The notes beneath the pieces were generated by a model, which was given only the letters and a program-made list of their open reading frames with translations, made no database searches and was not told the origin of the DNA. Shown piece by piece: positions 44,346 through 55,490 of a DNA stretch of 64,000 bases. The DNA is taken from the NCBI GenBank assembly GCA_021234155.1, contig JAJEKV010000054.1, forward strand, positions 6,654,655 through 6,718,654, written 5' to 3'. Source of the stretch: Isoetes taiwanensis (lineage: Eukaryota; Streptophyta; Lycopodiopsida; Isoetales; Isoetaceae). The position numbers were made by a program, and so were the translations under genes. Numbering within the stretch: position 1 is the stretch's first letter; each line of letters begins with the position of its first letter.

Positions 44346-47300
44346 ACAAGTGGTTCTACTATGAGGGACTGCACAAATTCGACGGGAAGCCAATGCAGAG
44401 TCATTCAATAAAGATTCTATAAAGATTCCCCTAGGCTCTTTATGATTCCATCAAGATTGCCTTAGATTCTCAAAGAGTCCCGTAGATTCTCCTATGTTTA
44501 CAAAGATTCTTTTCAGATTCTCCTAGATTCCCAAAGATTATCCCAAGATTCCTCAAGATTCTATGTAGATTCTCCTAGATTCTCCAAGATTGTATGAAGA
44601 TTCCTCTAAATTTCCTTATATTTCCCTAGATTCTGAGAAATTCTCTTGATATTCTCATAGATTCCCTAAGATTCTCTTGAGATTTCTTAAGATTCTACAA
44701 AGATTCCCCTAGATTCTCCAAGATTCTATAGAGATTCCCCTAGATTCTATGAAGGTTTCCCTAGATTCCTCAAGATTCTATCAAGATTCTTAAAGATTTT
44801 ATGAACATTCCCTTAATTCCCTTAATTCCCTTAGATTCTCAAAGATTCTCTTGATATTCACCTAGATTCCCAAAGAATATCCTAAGACTCCTCTACATCC
44901 CCCAAGATTCTATGTAGTTCTACTGAATTCTCCAACTTTTCGTGAAGATTCTCCTAGATTATTTGAAGATTCTCCTAGATTCCATCGTGATTTCACTTGA
45001 TATTCAAATCTGTTAAAAAGATTTCCTTAGATTCTCAAAGATTCTCTTAAGATTCCTCTAGATTCTCTAAGATCGTATGAAGATTCCCTTAGACTTTACA
45101 TGATTCCATCAAGATTCCTCTAGATTCGTAAAGATTCTATGAAGATTCCTCTGGATTCTCTTAAACTCTCAAAGATTCTTTCGTGATTTCTATAGATTCC
45201 CCTAGATTCTATGAAGATTTCCCTAGATTCCCCAAGATTCTATCAAGATTATTCGAGATTCTTAAAGACTTTATGAAGATTCTACTTCCTGAAGATTCTC
45301 TAGATTCCCTAAGATTCTATGTAGATCTCCCAGATTCCTATCGATTTTATAAAGATTCTTCTAGATTCCCTTGGCCTTCCCTTAGATTCCTTAAGATTCT
45401 ACAAAGATTCCCCTACATTCTTATGATTTTACAAAGATTCTTCAGAATTCCGTCAAGATTACCCTAGATACTCAAAGATTTTAGGAAGATTCCCTTTGAT
45501 TCCCAAAGATTCTCTTGAGATTCCCTTGGATTCCCAAAGATTCTCTTGAGATTCCCTAAGATTCTCTTGAGATTCGTTTAGATTCTCCAAGATTCTATGA
45601 AGATTCCTTTAGATTCCCCGAGATTCCCATGGATTCCCTTAGAGTTCGATCACATTGGCTCCAACTACAACGGAACGATGCCAAACCACACTCATTGGAA
45701 AGCTCTCGACGAGAGGAATCCAATGGCGTGGGTCCCACCTTCATCCGACCCCTCTACTGCAAGCTACGTGCCTTTGAAGGCGATTAAACAAAAGGAAGCT
45801 TCCTAGAAAGTCCACTCATAAATGCTTTGCCACCTCATTACCTTTTTATTAATGAGGGTGACACCTCACCTCCTTTTTAAAAAAAATCAATTTAATACTA
45901 AAAAGTTAATGGCTAGGATTTATGCTCACCTTTTGATCTAACGGTTAAGATCTGCTACACCAAAGTCACTTTAAGGGACCTTCCTTGCACCTTCCTTACA
46001 AAAAATCAAGGGCTATGATTTATCCTCCCCTTTTGATCCAACGGTCCAGGGATGTGGTGCATGCCCCCATGCATGACCCATGCATGCCTCCATGCATGCC
46101 CATAAGGAATGGGTGGCTCTGATGCTGCCACCTCACTGGCCCCACCTTAAACGGACGGCATCCGGGCATGTATGAATCAAACACATTATATAGAAAAGTT
46201 TCATGATATACCTTTATATATACAAGTTTTTGTACTATGAGCGGTTGCACTATGAGGGACTGTACAAATTCGACTAAAAGCAAAATGCAATGCTATCCAA
46301 CAAAGATTCTATTAAGATTCTCCAAAACTCTAGAAAGATTTCCCTAGATTCTATGAGATTCCATCAATGTTCGCTTATATTCCCCAAGATTCGTTGATGA
46401 TTCTTGGAGGGATTGTACAAATTCGACTAGAAGTCAAACTTAAAGTCATGCAATGAAGATTCTATAGAGATTCTCCATTAGAAATGTTCTCTATGAAGAT
46501 CCTATATAGATTCCTTTAGATTCTCCAAGATTCCATCAAGATTCCCCTAAATTGCCAAAGATTTTATGAAGGTTCCCAAAGATTCTCCTGAGATTCCTAT
46601 AGATTCCATTGGATTCTAGAAAAATTCCCTTAGGCTCTCCAAGGTTCTATCAAGATTCCCTTAGATTCTCTAAGATTCCATCGAGATTCCCATAAATTCT
46701 CCAAGATTCCATGAAGATTCCTCAGATTCCTACTTAGATTTCAAAGGTTATCTCAAGATTCCTCCAGATTCCCCAAGATTCCCTAATATACTATGTAGAT
46801 TCTCCTGGATTCTCTAGTTCCTATGAAGATTCCCTAGATTCTCCAAGATTCCACCAACATTCCCCTAGATTATAAAATATTTTATGAAGATTCCCTTGGA
46901 TTCCTTAGATTCTCAAGGATTTTCTTATGATTCCCATAGATTCCCTAATATTTCAATGAGATTCCTCTAGATTCTCTAAGATCCCATGAAGATTCTCGGA
47001 GATTCTCCTAAATTACGATAGTTTCTGTAAGATTCCATGATTCCAAGAAGATTCTCAGTATTCGATCACATTGACTCTTACTACGGAATAATACCAAGGC
47101 ACCACTCTTTAAAAAGCTCTCGACGAGAGGAATCCAATGGCGTGGGCCCCACCTTCATCCGACCCCTCTACTGTAAGTTACGGGCGTTTGAAGATGATTA
47201 TAGAAAGGAAGCTTCCTAGAAAGTCCATTCATAAATGTTGGTGTCACATCACTACTTTTTTTATTAAATAAGGGTGCCACCTCACCTCCTTTAATAAATG

Positions 47301-49270
47301 CAATTAAATAAAATACTTAATGGCCAAGATTTCACCTCCCCCTTTTGATCCAATGGCCGAGATTAGCTGCACCAAAAAGCACTTTTAAGGATCTTCTTTG
47401 CACCTTCCTTGCAAAAATCAAGGGCTAGGATTTATCCTTCCCTTTTGATCCAACGGTTGAGACATGTTGTGCATGCCACATCCAGATCATGACACACTGC
47501 CACCTTAAAAATGGACGGCCGAGATCGATATAAATATGTAACACCCCCGTATGTAAGTACCCTCATATCTATATATATAATAGGACAAGTTGAACGTTTA
47601 ATTTGATATTAAATGGGCACTAATGTAGTTAGAGAACTTAAATATCAACTGGAGTGAGATGCTTCTGCGCACGTTTGATGCTATCAAAACATCAAAAATT
47701 TAATGACAACCAAATTAAAGATTCTATAACTTCATTGTTGCAATTGACAATTGTTGCATATCTGTTATATATATACAATTATACAAGTGTTTGTAATATG
47801 AGGGACTGCATAAAGCCCGAAGATTCTATGAAGATTCTCTAAAATTCTATCAAGATTCCCTTAGATTCTCAAAACTTTTAGGAAGATTCCCCTAGATTCC
47901 CAAAGATTCTCTTGAGATTCTCTTAGATTCTCCTAGATTTCCAAAGGTATTCTTAGATTCTTAATGTTCTACAAAGATTCCCCTAGATTCTTAAGATTCT
48001 ATGGAGATTCCTTAGATTTTATTAAGATTCCCAAAGATTCTCTAAAGATACCCATAGATTCCAAAAAAATATCCCAAGATTCTTCTAGATTCTCCAAGAT
48101 TCTATCAAGATTCTCCTAGATTCTCAGATATTTCATTAAGATTCAAATTGATTCTTAAAGATTTTATGAAGATTCCTTTAGATTCTAATAGATTCCCAAA
48201 GATTCATTTGAGACTCCCTAAGATTCTCTAAAGATTCCCCGAGATTCCAAAAATAATACCCAAGATTCCTCTAGATTCTCCAAGATTGTATCAAGATTCT
48301 CCTAGATTCTCTAAGATTCCATTAAGATTCTTCTAGGTTCTTAAAGATTTTATCAAGATTCCCTTAGATTCCCAAAGAAGCGCTTGAGATTCCTATAGAT
48401 TCTCTTGAGATTCATCTAGTTCCCATAGATTCTATGAAAATTCCCTAGATTCCCCAAGATTCCATCAAGTTTCCTCTAGGTTCTTAAAGATTTTATCAGG
48501 ATTCCCTTAGATTCTCTTACATTCTCAAAGATGCTCTCTTGAGATTCCCATAGATTCTTTGAGATTCCCATAGATTCTCTAAGATTCCCATGATATTCCT
48601 CTAGATTCCCTAAGATCCTATAAAGATTATCCTAGATTCCCTCAACTTACCATAGATTCCTTGAAACTCAACATTCCAAAAAGATTCTTAATGTTCGATC
48701 ATGTTGGCTCCAACTGTGACAAAATAGTGTCAAAGGACCACTCATTGGAAAGCTCTCGATGAGAGGAATCCAATGGCATGGGCCCCACCTTCATCCGACC
48801 CCTCTACCGCAAGCTACGTGCTTTTAAAGGCGATTAAATGAAAGGAAGCTTCCTAGAATGTGCACTAATAAATCCTTTGCCACCTCATTACATTTTTTTA
48901 TTAATGAGGGTGCCACCTGACCTCCTTTAAAAAAAAAAAACTAATTTAATATTAAAAAGTTAATGGCTAGGATTTATGCTCACCTTTTGATCTAACGGTT
49001 AAAATTTGCCACACCAAATTCACTTTTTGGCACCTTCCTTGCACCTTCCCTATAGAAATCAAGGGCTAGGATTTCGCCTTCCCTTTTGATCCAACGGTTC
49101 GCAGATGGGGTGCATGCCCCCATGCATGACTCATGCATGCCCCCATCAAAATCCAAGGGCTTAAGCTACGCCACCTCACCAACTTTTTATCCAAGGGCCA
49201 AGATCAAAACTTTATATCCGATATGTCATTTTGTAACTACCCCCATGAGTTTCTATATACATATTAAGAT
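44346..49270 (+). repeat. Three-unit macrosatellite with GATTC minisatellite core
   Basis: Three units start at about 44346, 46223 and 47784. Each has a head (CAAGT...TGAGGGACTGCA), then 0.8-1.3 kb of GATTC-based minisatellite (words AGATTCCC, AGATTCTC, AAGATTCTATGAAG), then a conserved block beginning GATCACATTGGCTCC-like at about 45645, 47050 and 48695. That block includes GGAAAGCTCTCGACGAGAGG and CCCACCTTCATCCGACCCCT, and is followed by a tail with ATTAATGAGGGTG and repeated TTTTGATCCAACGGT. Units are about 1.88, 1.56 and 1.49 kb; length differs mainly in the minisatellite. Long open frames such as 45183-45467 follow the 21-bp double period and are not genes. Confidence 0.9.
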
Positions 49271-49343
49271 AACTGATAAGGTTACAAAATTTACTTTTTG
49301 GGTTGCCTCTAGGGGGGCAAACCCTTGTTTATGTGGGTTTTTG

Positions 49344-49383
49344 GCATATCCTAGGTATATGCTAGAATATACCTAGGATATGC
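49344..49383. repeat. Perfect 17-bp inverted repeat
   Basis: GCATATCCTAGGTATAT at 49344-49360 pairs perfectly with 49367-49383 across a 6-bp loop. The preceding 45 bp (GGGTTGCCTCTAGGGGG, ATGTGGGTTTTTGGC) recur in related form at 53862-53915, where a weaker hairpin also follows, so this is part of a dispersed repeat. Confidence 0.88.
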
Positions 49384-52300
49384 TGGTGACTGCTCCGAAC
49401 CTCCTATTTCGTGCAAACTCTCGGTCAGCTGGTAAAGAACTCCACGTCTCCTTTCTTGAAGCCAACCGGGTAACTGGATCGATGCTGTGCGCCAGGGAGG
49501 TTGGGCTCCGCAGGGGAACTTTGCACTTTTGCAACTGGGATCCTAGTTGACTGGGCTTTTGAGCCAGGTTATAAAGCCTGACATCAGGTTAATTCAGTGG
49601 TGATTTCACTTTGGTTTGCCCGAAGCTTTGTTCTCTGTCTTTACCAAGCATGAAGACAACTAATTCCGGTAGGCAAATCCATTGCCCACATCATGAAAAG
49701 GGGCAAAACTTTTCAGAGCACAGAAGTCCTTCGAATTTGGCAGCGCTGTCTATCAGTACTTCAGATTTGCACATGAAATGGGTTTCTAAACTTCTTTTAA
49801 ATGTATTGCAGTTTGAGTTTTATTGTCTTTGTTGCATTGCAATGCAGGAACATCTGAGGAAGAAAGGAGGACAACGTTGCATTATGTTGTTGTTGGTGAG
49901 GTATGGATTTCAGTGGAGACTTTTTGTGGGCAAGATATTCTCTCTACAAGATCTGTATTGTTTGTTCAAGTGGGGCAAGTTCACAGATAGGCAGTTTTAT
50001 CTAAATGAAGGTAAGCATTGTCTGGCCTTAACCCTGAAGCAGCTAAACCGTTACAGCTCGAAGTGTCCTTCCAAGCAGTGTCTTATATCGTATTTGTATT
50101 GTTAGCATTTAGGCTTTGAAGGTTGTGCAATGCAATTACTGAAATACGCTGTGTTTTTTTGAGTTGGAAATGTGCTTAATTGGGAGGGGCATATGTTGAC
50201 TCTGCCTAAAACTTGAGTTTGAATTTAAGATTTTGTCTTGGAGTTTCTAATTTGCTGACTCGAAGTGATAAGTTTCCATTCTTTCCTACATGGCCTGCCA
50301 CAGACAGCCTAGGATAGAAGCATATATGTTGCTAGGTGTTTCAGCATGCTGCACTCACTCAATTGATTTTATGACTTGAGCTTGCCGTGTAAACACGTGT
50401 ACATGAGACTTAAAATGATAAAAAGAAACATGTCTCAATCTCTTATTACGTGTGAAACAATTTAGAAACCTTAAAGAGTTATAAGCTCATAAGACAGCTG
50501 GTATATTCTCTAGCTCTTTGCAATAACTGCCTTCAAATTCTCTACAATGTTCGTGAAGAACATTACGGTCATCATGTGCATTCTCATCAATCCTTCTTTT
50601 TCTGATATTTGTTATTGATCATCATGTTCATCATGTCACAGTGCAGACATCACGTTGGATTCTAACAAAAACTGTTTGTTGTCTCTCTAGACACTTGGAT
50701 ATTTGCTGCCAAAGGATGTTGTGAGAGCTCAAGTTCTCATCCTAGCCAGGTCAATGCAATTTTTGTAAAAACATCTAATCTTACATGAAGTATCTCATCT
50801 AAAGTGATAGATATTCTACCCGCTTAACACCGATAGGATTTCCCTTTTTTTCAACCTGTTTCACAAAGTTGTTACCCTTTTCCCCAATCGTTAGAAATGG
50901 ACAAAGAAATTTCATCAAGATTGAATGTACTAATTTTGCCTCGCAAATATCTTTAGTGCAACTTTGTTGTTTTTGACATGATGTCAAAATTTACAAATGG
51001 AAAGGCCAAATGTTGAACTTAAAAGGAGTTTACGCTCTCAAAGATTATTTATCAACAACACTATGACATTCCCTATGTCATAGTGTTTGCATTTTTCCTA
51101 ACTCCTATGCAAAGTCGTTTGATGGATCTATGCACCACCAGATATTGACCACATGTGCGTATTTGTATTGTTGGCATTTAGGTTTAATGTGCTTAATTGG
51201 GAGGGGCATATGTTGACTCTGCCTAACACTTGAGTTTGAATTTAAGATTTTGTCTTGGAGTTCCTAGTTTGCTAACGCAAAGTGATAAGTTTCCATTCTT
51301 TCCTACATGGCCTGGCACAGACAGCCTAGCATAGAGGGGTTTGCACATAAGCTTTACCAGCAACCCATGCTTTGAGAGCTTCAATCTGTTTTCTTACTGC
51401 AGGGATGATCTCAAGTAAAGTACATCGCATATCTTCTTTGGAACTTCCTCCACATAAGTCATGTGGAGTTAAATATGCTTTTGAATCTGCCCGCAATCAA
51501 TCCTTTGCATTTCTTGGAGCTCTTGCTTTACTGCACTGGAAGCGATAAAGTTCCCATCTCAATGATGCCTTACACTTGACATTCTTAAGGGAATCCCTAA
51601 ACCCGATGTTTCATGGAATTCTCCGATTGGTGGCTGTGGACAGGTAAATAAAGGCCTTAAAAAACTTAGAGAAATGCCAAATTCAAATACTGCCTTCATT
51701 ACTGCCATTATTTCTGGCTATGAGACTTTGCAAGTATTGCAAAAGATGCCTTCACTGAGAACTATGGAAATTGTGGAAGGAAACTCGATGTGAGTGCTGG
51801 GTACTTTGGACTACATGATTGTTTTAATATATGTTTTGCAGGTGTGCAGATTGCAAGTTGCTACAGAACATAGAATTTTTTTGTAAAGCTGCATGCAAAG
51901 GAAAGGCATCATAGGTTTGATTCTACATCTCTGGAGTGCATCATGCAAGCAGTGAAGATGTTAATATTGATGTGAAAGCTATTCCCAGAACATTTGAGGA
52001 AGGCCATGGCCCAGGATGTCTGGATAGGTGGGTTATAAAACATGACTGTCCATCTTTAATCTATAGCTCCGGGGGGGCACTTGCTTTTCAAATGTGCAGA
52101 CCTGTTGGAGCAGAATATAGACCTCCCATGCCGCCTCAAAATACTGTGCAGTTTGTATGTCTTTCTTTAACATATTATAGGGGCTTCTCAAATGCATATT
52201 CAATATGTAATAACTATGTCATCTTTATGAAGCATGAAATAAAATTGAAACGATGTAGGTTATCAACCATATAGGTGCTGTATTTATTGGCTATTATCCA
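49384..52300 (+). pseudogene. Unidentified exon-like fragments
   Basis: Several stretches look like exons with splice signals: about 49854-50010 (after TGCAATGCAG, ending AATGAAG before GTAAGC), 50691-50748 (after TCTCTCTAG, ending AGCCAG before GTCAAT), 51404-51640 (after TTACTGCAG, ending before GTAAAT) and about 51930-52155. The last reads HASSEDVNIDVKAIPRTFEE, then RWVIKHDCPSLIYSSGGALA and VGAEYRPPMPPQ. I could not assign a protein, and the exons do not join in one clean frame. The piece at 51340-51500 reads more coherently on the minus strand (LEIIPAVRKQIEALKAWV). A decayed host gene or gene fragments carried by an element are both possible. Confidence 0.35.
50093..51340 (+). repeat. Dispersed direct repeat (~180 bp, two copies)
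   Basis: 50093-50325 and 51158-51340 share GGGAGGGGCATATGTTGACT, TTGAATTTAAGATTTTGTCT and CTTTCCTACATGGCCTG. They are about 90 percent alike over 180 bp and lie 1.07 kb apart. The first copy has about 45 extra bp near its start. They lie between the exon-like fragments. Confidence 0.8.
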
Positions 52301-54733
52301 TGGTTTGTGCACATTATATCTTTGAGGAAGAATATTATATCTTTGAGGAAGAATGGCACATCTGATTTAGTATAAGTGCTATAAAAAGTATGACGAATAC
52401 TGCCAATATCACTATTTTTCCCAGATGGATTCATGTTCCCTCATCCATTTGGTGAGTTCCAGATTTGCTCCTCATTCTATGTTTGATAGTATATACAATG
52501 GGTGATCTTATACTTAACAACAATCGTTACAAATTTATGGATAGTTGTAGAGTGTCTCTTGTTGTTGATATCGCCCATGGATAGTTGTATAGGGTGTCTC
52601 TTGTTGTTATCACCGAGTTGCTGCATATTGTGTGTTTAAAATAAACAACTGCTATCTCTTTGTAGTTTTTCTAAAACCAAAGGGAGGACAGACAGAAGAT
52701 CAAAGTTCTTGATGTAGGTAAATTGCATAAATGATTCATTATGATTGCATGCCTGCAAAAATTCTGCAGCACTGCTGCATGGTCAATAAAGTAACCTTAA
52801 TGAGTAGGGAAATATACATTTTTTATTCCAAGAAAATAGAAATAGAACTATGATTTAAGCAACTTCGCTCCGGCCACAGAGGGTTGCAAAAAGCATATAC
52901 TGCATTTTCAAAGTCTGCACCAGAAGAACTGCCTCTTCTATTGATTATTCTTTGGATGTATAAGATGTCTGTACAAGAACGGTATCATTTGGCCCTTTTT
53001 TGAAATGTATAGTTTTTGAAATATACATCTTCAATTCTTTTCGTCTTTCAAGTTAAAAAAGAAATTGAGGCAATGCATTAAGATGACCTGCACAGTTTGA
53101 GACGACGTTGTAAATTGTATCTTTTTGCTGTACTTAAGGTATGGGTGCACATGGGGAAACCACTGTGCATTATCTGATGTTAGTTGTTAGTGGTTGGCTT
53201 GCCGTTAGATGGTCGTGGGCGAACATCCAAAGAAGGTAAGCTAGGACTACTAAGAGCTTGCTGACCAGAGATGGCTTTGTTGATGGTATCCAGTTTCGGC
53301 AAGCTAGAAGTAAGGGAACTGGAGCTTCTTACTCAAAAATAGTTGATCTGCTTCTGCCGCTTCCTTTTTTCCCTTTGCATTTTCTTCCTTTTTGCCATTC
53401 AATCCCTCATCCGCCTCTTGATCCTTCCGACAATCCGATTCCGGTGTTGGCATTAAAAGGATGTTAACAAGATGTTTCTGCTCAAGAAGTCCCTTTAATT
53501 GCAAAGCACATGCTTACAAAGAATCTCATCAAAGTAGATTGGAAGCCGAGTGTTTGGAAATATCTTCTGGCTTCGATCAAAGCTCGGCCATACTGGCTAT
53601 GATTCTTTTTGTGTCGGCCCTCTTGGTTCTTTTTGCTTAGGTTCTCTCTCTGTGATTTGTAGTTTGTGAGTAGTCTTTTGACTTGAATGGTCTTCATTAT
53701 GTTCCTGGTAGTGATATACCCAAAGGTATAATTATAACCATAGAATAATGAGCAGCTAGAATACTAAAACATTAATAGCCCGACAAGTCTTGGTAATGCA
53801 TAGGTTTGCAGTGTGTGCCTCAATGTCATGTTTGTTTTAAATGATTTCTTACGAAAATTTTTGGGTTGCCCCTAGGGGGCCACTCATGTGGGTTTTCAGC
53901 ATATCCTAAGCATATGCTGGATATTCTGATATGCTGTGGTCCTTGGTACTGTGGTTGTCAAACTGTTCCCTATTCTACATGTTACAAGCAGTGAGCATTC
54001 TCTCGTCAGATTTTTTAGACCTATAGTAGCAGTTTATTTTTGTATGTCTTTTTCTCTTCTAGAGTGATCACAACCGATTTAGATTTTGGAAGTGTACATT
54101 TCAGTATAGTACTTGAAGAATATGTTATTATTCACAACATGAATGCCTAAGCTAAGCAAAATGCATTGGACCTCTATCATTACCAGCATAAAGTACTGAC
54201 AGCTGCTTAAATGTGTGCCAATATTGGCTACTGTTCTTATTCTTAGCTTAAACGTTTTCGAACGTCCAATCTTATCATTCCTCGCCATATCTCATTTTAA
54301 AAAGTTTGGCATTCTCTAGTCTCATTATGTACATGGTTCTTGAAATAAATAAGATTGTTTGGAAGTATAATGTGTTTAACAAGTGTTGCCCTATGCAGTT
54401 ATACCGATTCCTCGTGGGGCTCCCTTCCTTGACTTAATTCCCAAAAGCCCTTCAGATTTTTAAAATTTTCAAAATGCCCTTAAATTTTAAATATTTTCCC
54501 AAATAGCCCCGCATATTTTATAGTTCTGAAATTGTGTGTGTTCTTTATTTCACAAAGTTGCTAAACTCTTTAGTCGCATTTTCAAGATAAAGGTAGTTCA
54601 TTGGCTAAGAGGATTTCGTTTCTAAATGTTCTGGGTTATGGTTTTGAATTGATTGTCAAAATATGACTTTGAACTACAACTTTAGCCCCTTCACTCTCCG
54701 CCATGGAGGGCAACCTCCGTCGGCAAAGACCTT
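52301..54733. other. Intergenic; dispersed repeat at 53862-53930
   Basis: No gene recognised. A short duplication (ATATCTTTGAGGAAGAAT twice) is at about 52315-52350. At 53862-53930 GGGTTGCCCCTAGGGGGCC and a GCATATCC/GGATATTCTGATATGC hairpin resemble 49300-49383. Opposing frames at 53258-53504 overlap and show no motif. Confidence 0.4.
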
Positions 54734-55490
54734 GTTACTTTTTACAGGGAAGTATAACCCTTAAAGCCATATCATATTCATTGATTCCCTTGAACACTCT
54801 CCATGCGTTTCTACACATCCCCACTTTTCATAGATATTTTAACACATCCACACTTTCCCTAGATATTAATTTTTAAGGAAATCTCCAACCGTAATGACTA
54901 TTTGCAATCAAATTCAAAAGCCAATATGTTAAAGTATGTGCTTATCCTTAAGGAGAAGAGCCAGGAAGAACATAAGATATCTCAATTATCTCCGCTTGCC
55001 TAGTATCATCATTACTGCAAAGGTTTTTCCCTGGAAAACCTTTCGAGGCAGGGGTTTTTTAATCCTAGTAGTAATGATTGTACTAGCCCATTGTATGGGT
55101 CCCATGACCTATTGGTCTCCGTGGATGTTAAAAAAACTATTCTATTCTATTCTATTCTCTATTTTTTGCTACAGTATGCTTTTCTTCACAATCGTTTCAC
55201 CACTTCGAGGATAAGCAACAAGCATAACACTCCATCATCATAAAACCGCATGCCAATATCTAGCATCATAACTTTTCTATTCTATTCTATTCTATTCTTT
55301 TGTGTTTTTGCACGCTTTTCTTTATGGTTTTGCTATGATTTAGTGGTGTATTCGAATGGATGTACTAAATGATACTTCTAGATTGCACCCTATATTAGCT
55401 GTTGATTTTTAATATGAAAAGCAATCGTGTGGCCATGTTTATTCTTTTTATCTAAGATGTAAACCATTTGAAGAGCTTTTAGGGTTTTAT
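54734..55490 (+). repeat. Shared 3' module, dispersed copy 5
   Basis: Starts inside the SINE-like insertion (TTACTTTTTACAGGGAAG), crosses its 16-bp duplication and continues through the module tail to AGAGCTTTTAGGGTTTTATC, which matches the end of copy 1 (38308-38420). It therefore derives from a filled copy. After CTAGCATCATAAC it carries a (CTATT)n run where the tandem copies join subtilase, and so shows the sequence that normally follows the module tail. Confidence 0.82.
54990..55156 (+). mobile_element. ~165-bp SINE-like insertion with (TATTC)n tail in module copy 5
   Basis: Copies 2-4 read CTCAATTATTACTCTATTTTTTGC without interruption; here about 165 bp lies in between. It contains a small perfect hairpin (AAAGGTTTT...AAAACCTTT) and ends GTGGATGTTAAAAAAACTAT followed by TATTC repeats. 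Short simple-repeat tails are typical of non-LTR retroposons. No clear target duplication is visible. Confidence 0.6.

Noticed and set aside
45183-45467. 94-codon protein with seven-residue repeats (PRFYEDFPRF)
   Set aside because: Produced by the 21-bp double period of the GATTC minisatellite; other units have stops in the same frame.
49420-49520. tRNA-like or SINE head (GGTCAGCTGGTAAAGAACTCC)
   Set aside because: It resembles a tRNA D-arm/box A, but no matching anticodon arm, T-arm or box B follows at the right distance.
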